This document shows, piece by piece, positions 42,773-51,824 of a DNA stretch of 64,000 bases (position 1 is the stretch's first letter; each line of letters opens with the position of its first letter). This DNA comes from Rubrimonas sp036735545. GTDB lineage: Bacteria; Pseudomonadota; Alphaproteobacteria; Rhodobacterales; Rhodobacteraceae. The notes beneath the pieces were generated by a model. The model searched no databases, had not been told where the DNA came from, and saw nothing but the letters and a program-made list of their open reading frames with translations. Both the position numbers and the translations under genes were made by a program. Location of the stretch: positions 1 to 64,000 of the forward strand of contig DAINOD010000003.1 of the NCBI GenBank assembly GCA_036735545.1. The letters run 5' to 3'.

Positions 42773-43902
42773 TGGGGGTCCCGTTCTACGACCACGCCAC
42801 GATCTACCGCCGCCGCAAGGCCGAGATCGACGCCGCCATCGCGCGCGTCCTCGACAGCGGACGGCTGGACTGGGGCGATGAGGTCCCCGCCTTCGAGGCC
42901 GAGTTCGCCGCCTTTGTCGGCGCGCGGCGCTGCGTGACGACGAACTCGGGCACCGCGGCGCTGAAGGTCGCCTTGCTCGCTTTGAGGATCGGTCCCGGCG
43001 ACGAGGTGATCACGGTCCCCAACACCGACATCGGGACGATCTCGGCGATCCACCACACCGGCGCGCGCGCGGTGCTGGTCGATGTCGAGCCGGACTCGCG
43101 CTGCATGGACCCGGCCGCCGCCGCCGCCGCGGTGGGGCCGCGCACCCGGGCGATCCTGCCCGTCGACCTCTATGGCCACCCCGCGGCGCTGGAGGCGATC
43201 ATGGCGCTGGCCGCTCGCCACGGGCTGGCGGTGGTCGAGGACGCCTGCCTCGCGCTCGGAGCCAGCCTCAACGGGCGCAGGATCGGGGCCGTCGCTCATG
43301 TCACGGCCTTCAGCTTTGCGCCCACCAAGCATCTGGGCGCGTTCGGTTCGGGGGGCGCCTGCGTCACCGACGACGCGGCGCTGGCCGACCGGATGCAGCG
43401 GATCGCCGCCTATGGGCAGGACCGCGCGCGCCACCGCATGCTCGGCCGGACCGGAATGCCCGGTCTGCGGCACGAGACCGAGGCGCTGAACGAACGGCTG
43501 GACGAGATCCAGGCGGCGGTGCTGCGCGTCAAGCTGCCCGACGTTCCCGCCGGCATCGCGGCGCGGCGGCGGCAGGCTGCGCGCTACGCCGCCGCGCTCG
43601 ACCGCGCGGTCGAGACCCCGGGGGAAGCCCCCGGCGCGATGCACGCCTTCCGCAACTACGTCGTTCATATCGAGCGCCGCGACGCGGTCGCCGCGGCGCT
43701 CGCGAAGGCGGGGATCGGAACGGCGCTGTCCTACGCGCCGCCCATGCACCTGCAGCCGGTCTACGCCGACCGCGGCTGGAAGGCGGGCGACTTCCCCGTC
43801 ACCGAACGGCAGGCGGAAAGGCTGCTCGGCCTGCCGATCGGCCCGCATCTGGAGGACGGGCAGATCGAGGCGGTGGCGCAGGCCCTGAACGCGGCGCTAT
43901 GA
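42772..43902 (+). CDS. DegT/DnrJ/EryC1/StrS-family PLP aminotransferase
   Basis: The 376-residue fold type I protein has TNSGTAALKVALLALRI, VPNTDIGTISAIHHTG, Asp in VVEDACLALGAS and the Schiff-base Lys186 in SFAPTKHLGAFGSGG. The family makes amino sugars by sugar transamination, and some members are dehydratases. It is an isolated member here with no nucleotide-sugar genes nearby. It is coupled to the RidA gene (TGATG). A sugar-like keto product of the GMC enzyme is a plausible acceptor. Confidence 0.88.
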   Translation: MGVPFYDHATIYRRRKAEIDAAIARVLDSGRLDWGDEVPAFEAEFAAFVGARRCVTTNSGTAALKVALLALRIGPGDEVITVPNTDIGTISAIHHTGARAVLVDVEPDSRCMDPAAAAAAVGPRTRAILPVDLYGHPAALEAIMALAARHGLAVVEDACLALGASLNGRRIGAVAHVTAFSFAPTKHLGAFGSGGACVTDDAALADRMQRIAAYGQDRARHRMLGRTGMPGLRHETEALNERLDEIQAAVLRVKLPDVPAGIAARRRQAARYAAALDRAVETPGEAPGAMHAFRNYVVHIERRDAVAAALAKAGIGTALSYAPPMHLQPVYADRGWKAGDFPVTERQAERLLGLPIGPHLEDGQIEAVAQALNAAL

Positions 43903-44748
43903 CCGCCGCGCCAGCCGCGCCTCGCGCAGGGTGATGTAGAGCGCGCCGCCCATGACCATCAGCCCGCCCAGCACGCTCCACCCGTCCAGCGGCTCGTCGA
44001 ACAGCCACCAGCCGATCAGCCCCGCCAGAACGATGCGGGTATAGAGCACCGGCGCCACGGCCGAGACGTCGGCCCCGCGATAGGCGCGGATCATCGCGAA
44101 CTGACCGACCGTGCCGGAAAGCCCGATGCCCACCATCAGCGCAAGGGTCGCGGCGTCTGGCGTCGTCCACGTGACGAACATCCACGGCAGCGCGCAGATC
44201 AGCATGATCGCGGCGATCCACGCCATGATGGTGGCGGTCGACTCGGTCCGCGTCAGCCCCTTCGTGGCGAGATTGATCGCCGCCGCGTTGACGGCGAGAA
44301 ACAGCGCGGCGAAGAGCGGCGCGCCGATCGCGATCGAGCCCGGCTTCAGCACCAGCAGGATTCCGGCGAAACCGACGAGCGTGGCGCTCCAGCGCCGCCA
44401 GCCGACGCGCTCGCCCAGCACGGGGCCCGAGGCCAGCGTGGTGACGAGCACCGATCCGAAGAACAGCACCGTGGCGACGCCGAGCGGCAAGGTGGAGAAG
44501 ACATAGAAATAGGCCACGGTCCCCGTCGCGCTCAGCAGCCCGCGGCTGACGTGCATGGCGGGCCTGTCGGTGCGCAGCACGCTACGGAAACGGGGGCCCA
44601 GTATCGCGGCGATGGCCGCGAGCTGGATCATCGAGCGGATGACCGCGACCTGGGCCACGTTCATCTCGGGCCCCAGCGCGCGGGCGAGGGCGCCCTCGAC
44701 AGTGAAGCAGGCCATGGCGAGGAACGCGAAGGCGAAGGCCGACGGCAC
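43897..44748 (-). CDS. EamA/DMT-family membrane transporter
   Basis: The 283-residue inner-membrane protein has about ten hydrophobic segments in two EamA repeats. The first repeat starts AFAFAFLAMACFTVEGALAR and the second around GAPLFAALFLAVNAAAINLA. Such proteins export or exchange metabolites and amino acids. It lies downstream of the GntR/FCD gene on the same strand, separated by a 48-base gap with a hairpin, and its 3' end overlaps the DegT gene by six bases. A link to export of an overflow metabolite is speculative. Confidence 0.88.
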   Translation of the reverse strand: MPSAFAFAFLAMACFTVEGALARALGPEMNVAQVAVIRSMIQLAAIAAILGPRFRSVLRTDRPAMHVSRGLLSATGTVAYFYVFSTLPLGVATVLFFGSVLVTTLASGPVLGERVGWRRWSATLVGFAGILLVLKPGSIAIGAPLFAALFLAVNAAAINLATKGLTRTESTATIMAWIAAIMLICALPWMFVTWTTPDAATLALMVGIGLSGTVGQFAMIRAYRGADVSAVAPVLYTRIVLAGLIGWWLFDEPLDGWSVLGGLMVMGGALYITLREARLARRS

Positions 44749-44762
44749 GCGCGCTCCTCTCT

Positions 44763-44793
44763 CGACCGGGCGGACGCGCGCCCGCCCCGGTCG
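44763..44793 (-). terminator. Hairpin between the GntR/FCD gene and the DMT transporter gene
   Basis: CGACCGGG (44763-44770) pairs with CCCGGTCG (44786-44793), and an additional CGG/CCG follows across a one-base bulge. It begins just past the GntR stop codon. No T-run is present, so it may only attenuate. Confidence 0.4.
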
Positions 44794-44796
44794 TCG

Positions 44797-45504
44797 TCAG
44801 CCGGCGAGCCCCTTCGCCCGCGCCACCAGCAGAAGATGGTCCTTGAGCGCCTTGCGGTAGCCGTCGAGATCGAGCGGCTGCGCGATGGCCTGGTCGATGA
44901 AGTCGCGGAAGGCGCGATGCTGCGCGACCACCGCCGACAGGTCGCCGTCGCGGTAGGTCTCGAAACTGAAGATGATCAGCACATGCCGCGCGATCGCCTC
45001 CCACAAGGTGGCGGCGATCTGGTTGCCCGAGGCGGCGCAGATGGCGCGGTGGAATTCGACGTCGGCGCGCAGCGAGGCGCTCGCGTCCCCGGCGCGGGCC
45101 GCCATCTCCATCTGACGCAGCGGGCCGTCGAGTTCGGCGAGGTCGTGGGCGCCGGCGCGCCAGTTGTCGATCGCGTCGCGCAGGATGAACGTCTCCAGCG
45201 ACAGGCGGACCTCCAGAACCTGGCGGATGGTCTCGGGCCCGAAGTCGGCGACGCGAAAGCCGCGGTTGCGCCCGCCGGTCAGGATGCCTTGCGCGTGCAG
45301 CACCTTCAGCGCCTCGCGGATCGGCACGCGGCTGACGCCGAAGCGGTCGGCCAGCGTTGTCTCCACGATCCGCTCGCCGGGGCTCAGGCGCCGAGTGGCG
45401 ATGGCCTCGGCGACGCTGTCGGCGATCGCCTCGGCCAGAGACTGGCGCTTGGGCTGCGGAAAGGGGTCGAAGAGCGGGGTGACGGTCGCGGAATGCGAAA
45501 CCAT
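44797..45504 (-). CDS. GntR-family transcriptional regulator, FadR subfamily with FCD domain
   Basis: The 235-residue regulator has a winged HTH at residues 21-86 (ERIVETTLADRFGVSRVPIR then EALKVLHAQG) and an all-helical FCD ligand domain. The metal site of FCD domains is complete: Asp148 and His152 (DVEFH), His196 (AQHRAF) and His223 (KDHLLL). Ligands of the family are small carboxylates. AGGAAA precedes the ATG. Its operator class (TnGTnnnACnA) matches the TTGTATTACAA boxes at 24410, 38316 and 62512, although none lies next to this gene. It is also a candidate regulator of the hydantoinase genes encoded upstream. Confidence 0.9.
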   Translation of the reverse strand: MVSHSATVTPLFDPFPQPKRQSLAEAIADSVAEAIATRRLSPGERIVETTLADRFGVSRVPIREALKVLHAQGILTGGRNRGFRVADFGPETIRQVLEVRLSLETFILRDAIDNWRAGAHDLAELDGPLRQMEMAARAGDASASLRADVEFHRAICAASGNQIAATLWEAIARHVLIIFSFETYRDGDLSAVVAQHRAFRDFIDQAIAQPLDLDGYRKALKDHLLLVARAKGLAG

Positions 45505-45674
45505 GGCGTTTCCTGTCCCGTGTCTGGCGGACAGCGGCGCCTCCCGGCCCGCTCCGTCGCAAATCGTGTATGCGCACGGAATGGGCAGAGGGCGCCACTG
45601 CAATGTGCGGGCAGTGGTAGCCTCAATGACTAAATGAATGCAATCGCGGTCGCGTCGCAGCACGCCCTCGGCGC

Positions 45675-47411
45675 TCACGTCAACGCGAGAGCGCGGTTGA
45701 CCAAGTCGGGCCCATAGTCGCGTTCGGCCGCCCTGCGGCTGACCTTGCCCTCGCGCAGGTCCGCCGCCAGCGCCTCGACCGGCCGCTCCGACGGCGGGCC
45801 CCAGCCGCCGCCGCCCAGCGTCTCCACGCGGATGGTCTCGCCGGCGTCGAGCACAAGGCCGGACGCCTTGGAGTGCAGCGCCTCCTCCCGGTCGGTTCCC
45901 GGATTGCGCAGGATGCGGGTGACGTTGGACGGATGGCCGCCGAACACGCCCGGCGCCGGCACCAGATGCGCGTCGGAACGGGCCGAGAAGGCCGTTCCGT
46001 CCTGCAGAATTCGGATCTGGCGGGCCATCCCCAGCCCGCCCCGCCGCCGGCCCGCCCCGCCGGAATCGGGAACGAGACAGTATTCGTCCAGCAGCAGCGG
46101 ATACTCCAGCTCCAGCGCCTCCACCGGCAGGTTGGTAGAGTTCACGGTATGGACATGCACCGCGTCCATCCCGTCGCGGTCGTGGAAGGCCCCCGCCCCG
46201 CCGCCCATGCTCTCGGGATAGACGTAGGTCGCCTTGCGGCGCGGGTGCCAGCCCGAAACCGAGGTCGCCGAGGTGCTGTCGTTGCACGAGGCCATCACGC
46301 GCTCCGGCGGTAAGGCCTGGAACAGCGCGCCGAACACCGCCCCGCACAGCCGGTTCGACGTGACCGCCCGCGCCGCGACCGCCGCCGGCGGGGAGGGGTT
46401 CACGATCGAGCCCTCCGGCGCGGTGATCACGATGGGGTCGATGATGCCCTGGTTCGGCATCAGACCGGGGTCGAGCACCGCCTTGACGCAGTAGTAGACC
46501 GACGCCTTCAGCGCGCTGTCCGGCAGGTTGATCGCGCCGCGCGCCTGCGGGCCGGAGCCGGCGAAGTCCAGCTCAAGCCGCTCGCCCCGGATCCGCGCGG
46601 TGCAGCGGATCGGCACCATGGGGCCGGGCAGCCCGTCGTCGTCCATCGACCGCTCGAAGCTGTAATCGCCGTCCGGCAGCGCCGCGATGCGGTTGCGCAG
46701 CCGCCGCCCGGTGTAGGCCAGCACATCCTCGATGGCCTGCGCCACCGCGGGCCAGCCCATGCGCTCGATCAGCGCCTGCACCATCGCCGCGCCGCGCACG
46801 TTGGTGCCGATCTGGGTGCGCAGGTCGAGCAGCCGCTCCTCGGGGTCGCGCGTGTTGTGCGCGATCAGTTCGAGCAGGTCCTCGTCGATCTCTCCGGCGC
46901 GGGCGACGCGGATCACGGGCAGGCGGATGCCTTCCTCGAAGATCGAACGCGAGGCGCCCGATGTCGAGCCGGGGGTTCGGCCGCCCACGTCGGCGTGATG
47001 CGCGATGTTGCCGGCGAAGAAGCGCACCGCGCCGTCGTGGTGGATCGGCGTGATGATGGATATGTCGGGGAGGTGGCTGCCGCCCGCGAGAAAGGGGTCG
47101 TTGCAGATGAAGGCGTCGCCCGGCGCCATGGTCTCGACCGGCCGCCGCGCCAGGATCGCCTCCACCGCGCCGATCATGGCCCCGAGATGGATCGGGATGT
47201 GGTCGGCCTGCGCCACCAGCCGCCCCTGCGCGTCGAACAGGGCCGTGGAGGCGTCGCGCCGCTCCTTGATGTTGGAGGAGAACGAGGATCGGATCAGGAT
47301 CTGCCCCATGTCCTCGGCGATGGCCAGCAGGCGGTTCGAGAACACCTCCATGCGGATCGGATCGGCGATGGCCGACGGCTCGGCGGCGGTCGGAGCGTCC
47401 GGTCGGTTCAC
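45675..47411 (-). CDS. hyuB: Hydantoinase B/oxoprolinase-family protein (HyuB-like), pair 1
   Basis: The 578-residue subunit has the HyuB landmarks DPIRMEVFSNRLLAIAEDMG, SSFSSNIKERRDASTALFD, GDAFICNDPFLAGGSHLPDI, and the C-terminal DSGGAGRRRGGLGM and LGGGGWGPP. It works with the HyuA-like subunit encoded upstream to hydrolyse a cyclic imide or lactam (hydantoin, N-methylhydantoin or 5-oxoproline) with ATP. The GTG start overlaps the hyuA stop as GTGA. The 170-base gap to the GntR gene contains CGTG-N6-CACG (45565-45578) and no gene. Confidence 0.9.
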   Translation of the reverse strand: MNRPDAPTAAEPSAIADPIRMEVFSNRLLAIAEDMGQILIRSSFSSNIKERRDASTALFDAQGRLVAQADHIPIHLGAMIGAVEAILARRPVETMAPGDAFICNDPFLAGGSHLPDISIITPIHHDGAVRFFAGNIAHHADVGGRTPGSTSGASRSIFEEGIRLPVIRVARAGEIDEDLLELIAHNTRDPEERLLDLRTQIGTNVRGAAMVQALIERMGWPAVAQAIEDVLAYTGRRLRNRIAALPDGDYSFERSMDDDGLPGPMVPIRCTARIRGERLELDFAGSGPQARGAINLPDSALKASVYYCVKAVLDPGLMPNQGIIDPIVITAPEGSIVNPSPPAAVAARAVTSNRLCGAVFGALFQALPPERVMASCNDSTSATSVSGWHPRRKATYVYPESMGGGAGAFHDRDGMDAVHVHTVNSTNLPVEALELEYPLLLDEYCLVPDSGGAGRRRGGLGMARQIRILQDGTAFSARSDAHLVPAPGVFGGHPSNVTRILRNPGTDREEALHSKASGLVLDAGETIRVETLGGGGWGPPSERPVEALAADLREGKVSRRAAERDYGPDLVNRALALT

Positions 47412-49444
47412 GGGGCCACCTCCAGAATGACGTTGCCGAAGCGGTCGACCGTGGCGCTCTGGCCGGGCAGGATCACGGTGGTCGCGCTCATCTCGTTCAG
47501 GATCGCCGGGCCGGCGACGGGCTCGCCCACCGGCAGGCGCTCGCGGGCGTAGACGCCCGCCTCGGCCCAGCCCTGCGGCCCCGCCCAGATCCGCCGCCGC
47601 CCGACAAGCGCGGCCGAAAGGCTCGCGCCGCCGGCGATCTCGGGCTGGGGCGCCTTGTCCACCTGCCCCACCGCGCGCAGACGCGCGCTGACGAGTTCGA
47701 CCGCGAGGCCGGGGATGACGTAGCCGTATTCCCGCCGGTGCGCCGCCTCGAAGCGCTCCATGAGGCCCGCGAGGTCGCCCACCCCGTCGCAGTCGGCGCG
47801 CACCTCGAAGTTCTGGCCGCGATAGCGCGCGTCCAGCACCCGTTCGAAGCGCCGCCGCGCCGGGGCGACGTCCTGCGCGGCCAGCCATGCGTCGCCCTCG
47901 GCCTCCATCTCGGCGAAGAGGCCCTGCACCGTGGACCATGCGCCGGCGTCCGCGTCGGCGAAGCAGGAGCGCACATAGTCGGTGGAGGGATCGCTCAGCA
48001 GCATGCCGCGCGCGCACAGCGTGCCGGGCTCACGCGGGATCAGCGCGCGGGGGATGCCGCATTCCAGCGCCACCTCGGCCGCGTGCAGCGGGCCGGCGCC
48101 GCCGAAGGCCGCCAACGCGAAGGTGGCCACGTCGAAGCCCTTCTCCACCGACACCGAGCGGATGGCGCGGCTCATGTTGGCGTTGGCGATCTCGATCATG
48201 CCGTGCGCCGCCTGCTCGACAGAGAGGCCGAGGGGCCGGGCGACGACGCGCTCCACCGCCTCGCGCGCCGCGTCGAGGTCGATGGCCATGCGCCCGCCCA
48301 GGAGGGTCGCCGCGTCCAGTCGGCCCAGCACGAGGTTGGCGTCGGTCAGCGTCGGCTCGCTCCCGCCCCGGCCGTAGGCGACGGGTCCGGGGTCGGCGCC
48401 GGCGCTCTCGGGGCCGACCTTCAGCGCGCCGGCGTCGTCGATGCGCGCCAGCGACCCGCCGCCCGCGCCGATGACGTGGATGTCGAGCATCGGCGTCTTG
48501 ACGGGATAGCCCGCCACCATCCGCGCCGAGGTGAAGGCGGGCCGCCCCTCGAAGATCAGCGCCACGTCGGTCGAGGTGCCGCCGACGTCGAAGGTGACGA
48601 GGTTGGGAAAGCCCGCGGCCCGCCCGATCTCGGCCGCGCCGACCACGCCGGCGGCGGGGCCGGAGACGCAGGTGCGCACCGGGCAGTCGCGCACGGTGGA
48701 CACCGGCATCAGCCCGCCGTTGGAGTGGATCGTGTAGGGCTCCACGCGCACGCCCATCGCCTTCATCCGCGCGCCGAAGCGGTCGAGATAGCGCCCCATG
48801 CGCGGGCCGACGAAGGCGTTGACCACGGTGGTGGACATCCGCTCGAACTCGCGGAACTCGGGGAGGATCTCGGACGACACGCTGACATAGGCGTCCGGCA
48901 TGGCGCGGGCGACGGCGGCGCGGGCCGCGGCCTCGTGCTCGGGCCGGCGATAGCTGTGCAGGAAGCAGATCGCGACGCTTTCGACGCCCGCCCCGGCGAG
49001 GCTCGCGACGGCGGCGTCGAGTGAACCCTCGTCCAGCGGGACCAGGACGGCGCCGTCGGGACCGATGCGCTCCGACACCTCGGCGCGGCGGTCGCGCGGC
49101 ACGAGCACGGGCGGCTTCTGGATGCGGTAATCGTAGATCGAGGGCCGGGCCTGACGGCCGAGCTCCAGGACGTCGCGAAAGCCCTTCGTGGTCAGCAGCC
49201 CGGTGCGCGCGCCGCGCCGCTCGATCACGATGTTGGTGGCGACCGTGGTGCCATGACCGAGATGGCCGATCTCGCCGGCCTCGCGGCCGGCGAGCGCCAG
49301 CATCTCGCGCAGGCCCCCCTCGATCGCCTCGGACGGGTCCTGCGGCGTCGATGGCGTCTTGAAGAACGCGATCGCGCCGCTGTCCGCGTCGTGAAGCGTG
49401 AAGTCCGTGAACGTCCCCCCGACGTCCACACCGATGCGGATCAT
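47408..49444 (-). CDS. hyuA: Hydantoinase A/oxoprolinase-family protein (HyuA-like), pair 1
   Basis: The 678-residue subunit begins MIRIGVDVGGTFTDFTLHD, an actin-like ATPase phosphate-1 loop, with LGHGTTVATNIVIERRGA close behind, and later VTFDVGGTSTDVALI (phosphate 2) and AFGGAGPLHAAEVALE. The three-domain length matches HyuA of N-methylhydantoinases. No transporter is encoded next to this pair. The gene diverges from an amidohydrolase gene across 88 bases that hold a TGTAT direct repeat. Confidence 0.91.
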   Translation of the reverse strand: MIRIGVDVGGTFTDFTLHDADSGAIAFFKTPSTPQDPSEAIEGGLREMLALAGREAGEIGHLGHGTTVATNIVIERRGARTGLLTTKGFRDVLELGRQARPSIYDYRIQKPPVLVPRDRRAEVSERIGPDGAVLVPLDEGSLDAAVASLAGAGVESVAICFLHSYRRPEHEAAARAAVARAMPDAYVSVSSEILPEFREFERMSTTVVNAFVGPRMGRYLDRFGARMKAMGVRVEPYTIHSNGGLMPVSTVRDCPVRTCVSGPAAGVVGAAEIGRAAGFPNLVTFDVGGTSTDVALIFEGRPAFTSARMVAGYPVKTPMLDIHVIGAGGGSLARIDDAGALKVGPESAGADPGPVAYGRGGSEPTLTDANLVLGRLDAATLLGGRMAIDLDAAREAVERVVARPLGLSVEQAAHGMIEIANANMSRAIRSVSVEKGFDVATFALAAFGGAGPLHAAEVALECGIPRALIPREPGTLCARGMLLSDPSTDYVRSCFADADAGAWSTVQGLFAEMEAEGDAWLAAQDVAPARRRFERVLDARYRGQNFEVRADCDGVGDLAGLMERFEAAHRREYGYVIPGLAVELVSARLRAVGQVDKAPQPEIAGGASLSAALVGRRRIWAGPQGWAEAGVYARERLPVGEPVAGPAILNEMSATTVILPGQSATVDRFGNVILEVAP

Positions 49445-49484
49445 GCAGCCCCCGACGCCCCTCCATCTCGCCGCGCTTGGCGAT

Positions 49485-49503
49485 GGTTGTATGAATGTAT
49501 ACC
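49485..49503. promoter_or_regulatory. Candidate regulatory site in the hyuA/amidohydrolase divergent promoter
   Basis: GGTTGTATGAATGTATACC contains the direct repeat TGTAT-GAA-TGTAT and ends in GTATACC. It is the only AT-rich stretch in the 88-base gap and includes the TTGTAT half of the boxes at 24410, 38316 and 62512, but the other half does not match. Confidence 0.3.
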
Positions 49504-49532
49504 GTGTGACTCGGGACGAAAAGAGGGGCTCG

Positions 49533-51053
49533 ATGGTGTCGCAGAAGCCGGGCGCGCGTCGGGTCGTCGACCTTCTGGTGACGGGCGGCCATGTGCTGAC
49601 CATGGAGCCGGACGCGCCCGAGTTCTCGCCGGGCGCCGTTGCGGCGGACGCGGGACGCATCGTCGCGGTCGGGCCCGAGGCGGCGGTGACGGCGGCCTTC
49701 GCCGGGCGCGAGACGCTCGACGCGCGCGGCTGCGCCGTCCTGCCGGGGCTCGTGGACGCCTACGCCCATGCCGGGCACGGCATGATCCGCGGCCTGATGC
49801 ACCCCGCCGCCGGCTGGCCCGCGCACCTCTACTGGACGCACACGACGCCGGAATGGTGGCGCGCCGAGGCCGACCTCTCGGCGCTGGAGCGGTTGCGCGC
49901 CGGCGTCACCACCGGGCTGTCGGTGATCGGCGCCACGCCGGCCCGCGCGGACCGAACCGACTTCGCCGACGCGAACGCCGAGGCGTATCTCGACGCGGGG
50001 CTGGGGCTGGTGATCGGGATCGGCCCGCCCGATCCGGTGTTTCCCCACCTGTCGCAGCCGTTCACCGCGACGCACCCGCGCGATGGCGCGCTGGTCCGCC
50101 ATGCATTCACCGCCGAGGACACGCTCCGCGCGAGCGTCGCGGTGATCGACCGCTGGCATGGCGCCGCCGACGGGCGCATCCGGGCGGCGCTGGCCCCGCC
50201 CTATCTGCTGGGCCGCCACGTCATGCACCGTCGCCAGCCCCACCGGCTGCCCGACGCGAGCGACGCGCCGGCGATGCTGGCCCACGCCCGGCTGATGCGC
50301 GAGATCGCCGACGACCGCGGCGTGCCGATCCAGACGCACATGTTCCGCGGTTCGGTGGACTTCGCGCTGGCGCATTTCGGCCGGGCCGAGACGGCGCGCA
50401 TCCTCGGCGACGGCTCCGTGCTGGCCGCCCACTGCAACGGGCTGTCGGCGGAGGAGGCGCAGGTGCTGGGCGCCCACCGCTGCGGGGTGGCGGCCGTCGC
50501 CTTCACCCATGAGAACCTCTGGTATGGCGTGGCGCCTTTGCCCGCCCTGATCAGGGCGGGCTGCGCGGTGGCCGCCACAACCGACGGCGCGGCGCCCTAC
50601 ACCTCCCTGGACCTCTGGCGCGAGCCGGCGCGCACGGCCTGGAACCAGTGGACCGCGGCGGGGTCGCAGTCCGTCATGCCGCCCGAGACGCTGCTGCGCA
50701 TGGTCACCATCGACGCGGCGCGGGCCCTGGGGATGGCCGACCGGGTCGGCTCGCTGACGCCGGGCAAGGACGCCGACCTCGTCGTGGTGGACCTCGCCGC
50801 CGCCCATTTCGGTCCCGTGGCCGATCTGGCGCAGAGCCTCGTCTTCTACGCCGCGGCCGGGGATGTGCGCGACGTGGTCGCCAAGGGCGTGGCGCTGATG
50901 CGCGACCGCCGCCCGACGCGCGCCGACCCCGGCGCCATCGTCGCGCAGGCGCGCGAACAGGCGGCGGCGGCGCTGGCGGGCGTCGATCTGCGGCCATACG
51001 CTCGCGGCGATGACGCCTGGAAAGGCGGGCCGGATTGGCCGGCGGGGGGATGA
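49533..51053 (+). CDS. Amidohydrolase-superfamily protein with altered HxH motif
   Basis: The 506-residue protein has the amidohydrolase layout: an N-terminal sandwich, GLVDAYAHAGHG after strand 1, a strand-5 His in IQTHMFRGS, a strand-6 His in LAAHCNGLS, a strand-8 Asp in AATTDGAAP, and the tail GSLTPGKDADLVVVDL. The first His of the strand-1 HxH pair is replaced by Tyr (AYAH where NAHTH is usual). This could weaken metal binding or mark a different subgroup. I chose the ATG at 49533 because AAGAGGGG lies just upstream. The following SDR gene overlaps by four bases. Confidence 0.83.
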   Translation: MVSQKPGARRVVDLLVTGGHVLTMEPDAPEFSPGAVAADAGRIVAVGPEAAVTAAFAGRETLDARGCAVLPGLVDAYAHAGHGMIRGLMHPAAGWPAHLYWTHTTPEWWRAEADLSALERLRAGVTTGLSVIGATPARADRTDFADANAEAYLDAGLGLVIGIGPPDPVFPHLSQPFTATHPRDGALVRHAFTAEDTLRASVAVIDRWHGAADGRIRAALAPPYLLGRHVMHRRQPHRLPDASDAPAMLAHARLMREIADDRGVPIQTHMFRGSVDFALAHFGRAETARILGDGSVLAAHCNGLSAEEAQVLGAHRCGVAAVAFTHENLWYGVAPLPALIRAGCAVAATTDGAAPYTSLDLWREPARTAWNQWTAAGSQSVMPPETLLRMVTIDAARALGMADRVGSLTPGKDADLVVVDLAAAHFGPVADLAQSLVFYAAAGDVRDVVAKGVALMRDRRPTRADPGAIVAQAREQAAAALAGVDLRPYARGDDAWKGGPDWPAGG

Positions 51054-51802
51054 CGATGCGTATGCGCGACAAGGCGGTGGTGATCACCGGCGCCGCCTCG
51101 GGCATCGGGCTGGAGACGGCGCGGCTCATGGCGCGCGAGGGTGCGCGCGTCGCGCTGGTGGACCGCGACGCCGCGGCGCTGGCGGCGCTGGAGGGCGAGG
51201 GCTTCGCCGCGCTGGTCGCGGGCGACGTCGGCGCGGAGCCTGACGTCGCGACCGGCGCCGCAGCCGCCATTGCGGCGCTCGGACGCGTGGACGCGCTGGT
51301 CGCGGCGGCGGGCTTCTCCACCGGGCGCGGCGTGGTCGCCGAGACGCTGGCCGATTTCCGCGCCGTGATGGACGCCAGCCTGACCGGCTCGTTCCTGTGG
51401 TCGCGCGCCGTTCTGCCGGGGATGGTCGCGCAGGGCTCCGGGTCGATCGTGCTGGTCGGCTCGCAGCTCGCGCTGGCCGGCGGGCGCGGCAACGTCGCCT
51501 ATCTCGCCGCGAAGGGCGCGGTGATGAGCCTCGCGCGCTGCATGGCGCTGGATCACGCCGCCGACGGCGTCCGTGTGAACGTCGTCGTCCCGGGGGCCAT
51601 CGACACGCCGCTGCTGGCGCGCGCCTTCGCCCGGGCGGAGGATCCGCAAGCCGCGCGGGCCCGCAGCGTCGCGCGTCACCCGCTCGGCCGGCTGGGCCGG
51701 CCCGAGGAGGTGGCCGAGGCGATCCTGTTTCTCGCCAGCGACGCCGCGTCGTTCACCACCGGCTCCTGCCTGATGGCGGATGGCGGCTGGCTGGCCGGCT
51801 GA
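51050..51802 (+). CDS. SDR-family oxidoreductase
   Basis: The 250-residue classical SDR has TGAASGIG, an Asp at the end of strand 2 (VALVDRDAA) favouring NAD(H), a variant AAAG in place of NNAG, VGSQLALAG with the active-site Ser, YLAAK, and the end TTGSCLMADGG. Its ATG overlaps the amidohydrolase stop as ATGA. It belongs to the short rightward operon with the RraA-like gene, so oxidation of a hydroxy acid from the hydrolase step is likely. Confidence 0.88.
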   Translation: MTMRMRDKAVVITGAASGIGLETARLMAREGARVALVDRDAAALAALEGEGFAALVAGDVGAEPDVATGAAAAIAALGRVDALVAAAGFSTGRGVVAETLADFRAVMDASLTGSFLWSRAVLPGMVAQGSGSIVLVGSQLALAGGRGNVAYLAAKGAVMSLARCMALDHAADGVRVNVVVPGAIDTPLLARAFARAEDPQAARARSVARHPLGRLGRPEEVAEAILFLASDAASFTTGSCLMADGGWLAG

Positions 51803-51824
51803 TGACCCCGAAAGGACCGACCGC

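Noticed and set aside
45565..45578. CGTG-N6-CACG dyad upstream of the GntR gene, considered as its own operator.
   Set aside because: The arms are only four bases and do not match the FadR-subfamily pattern or the TTGTATTACAA box.
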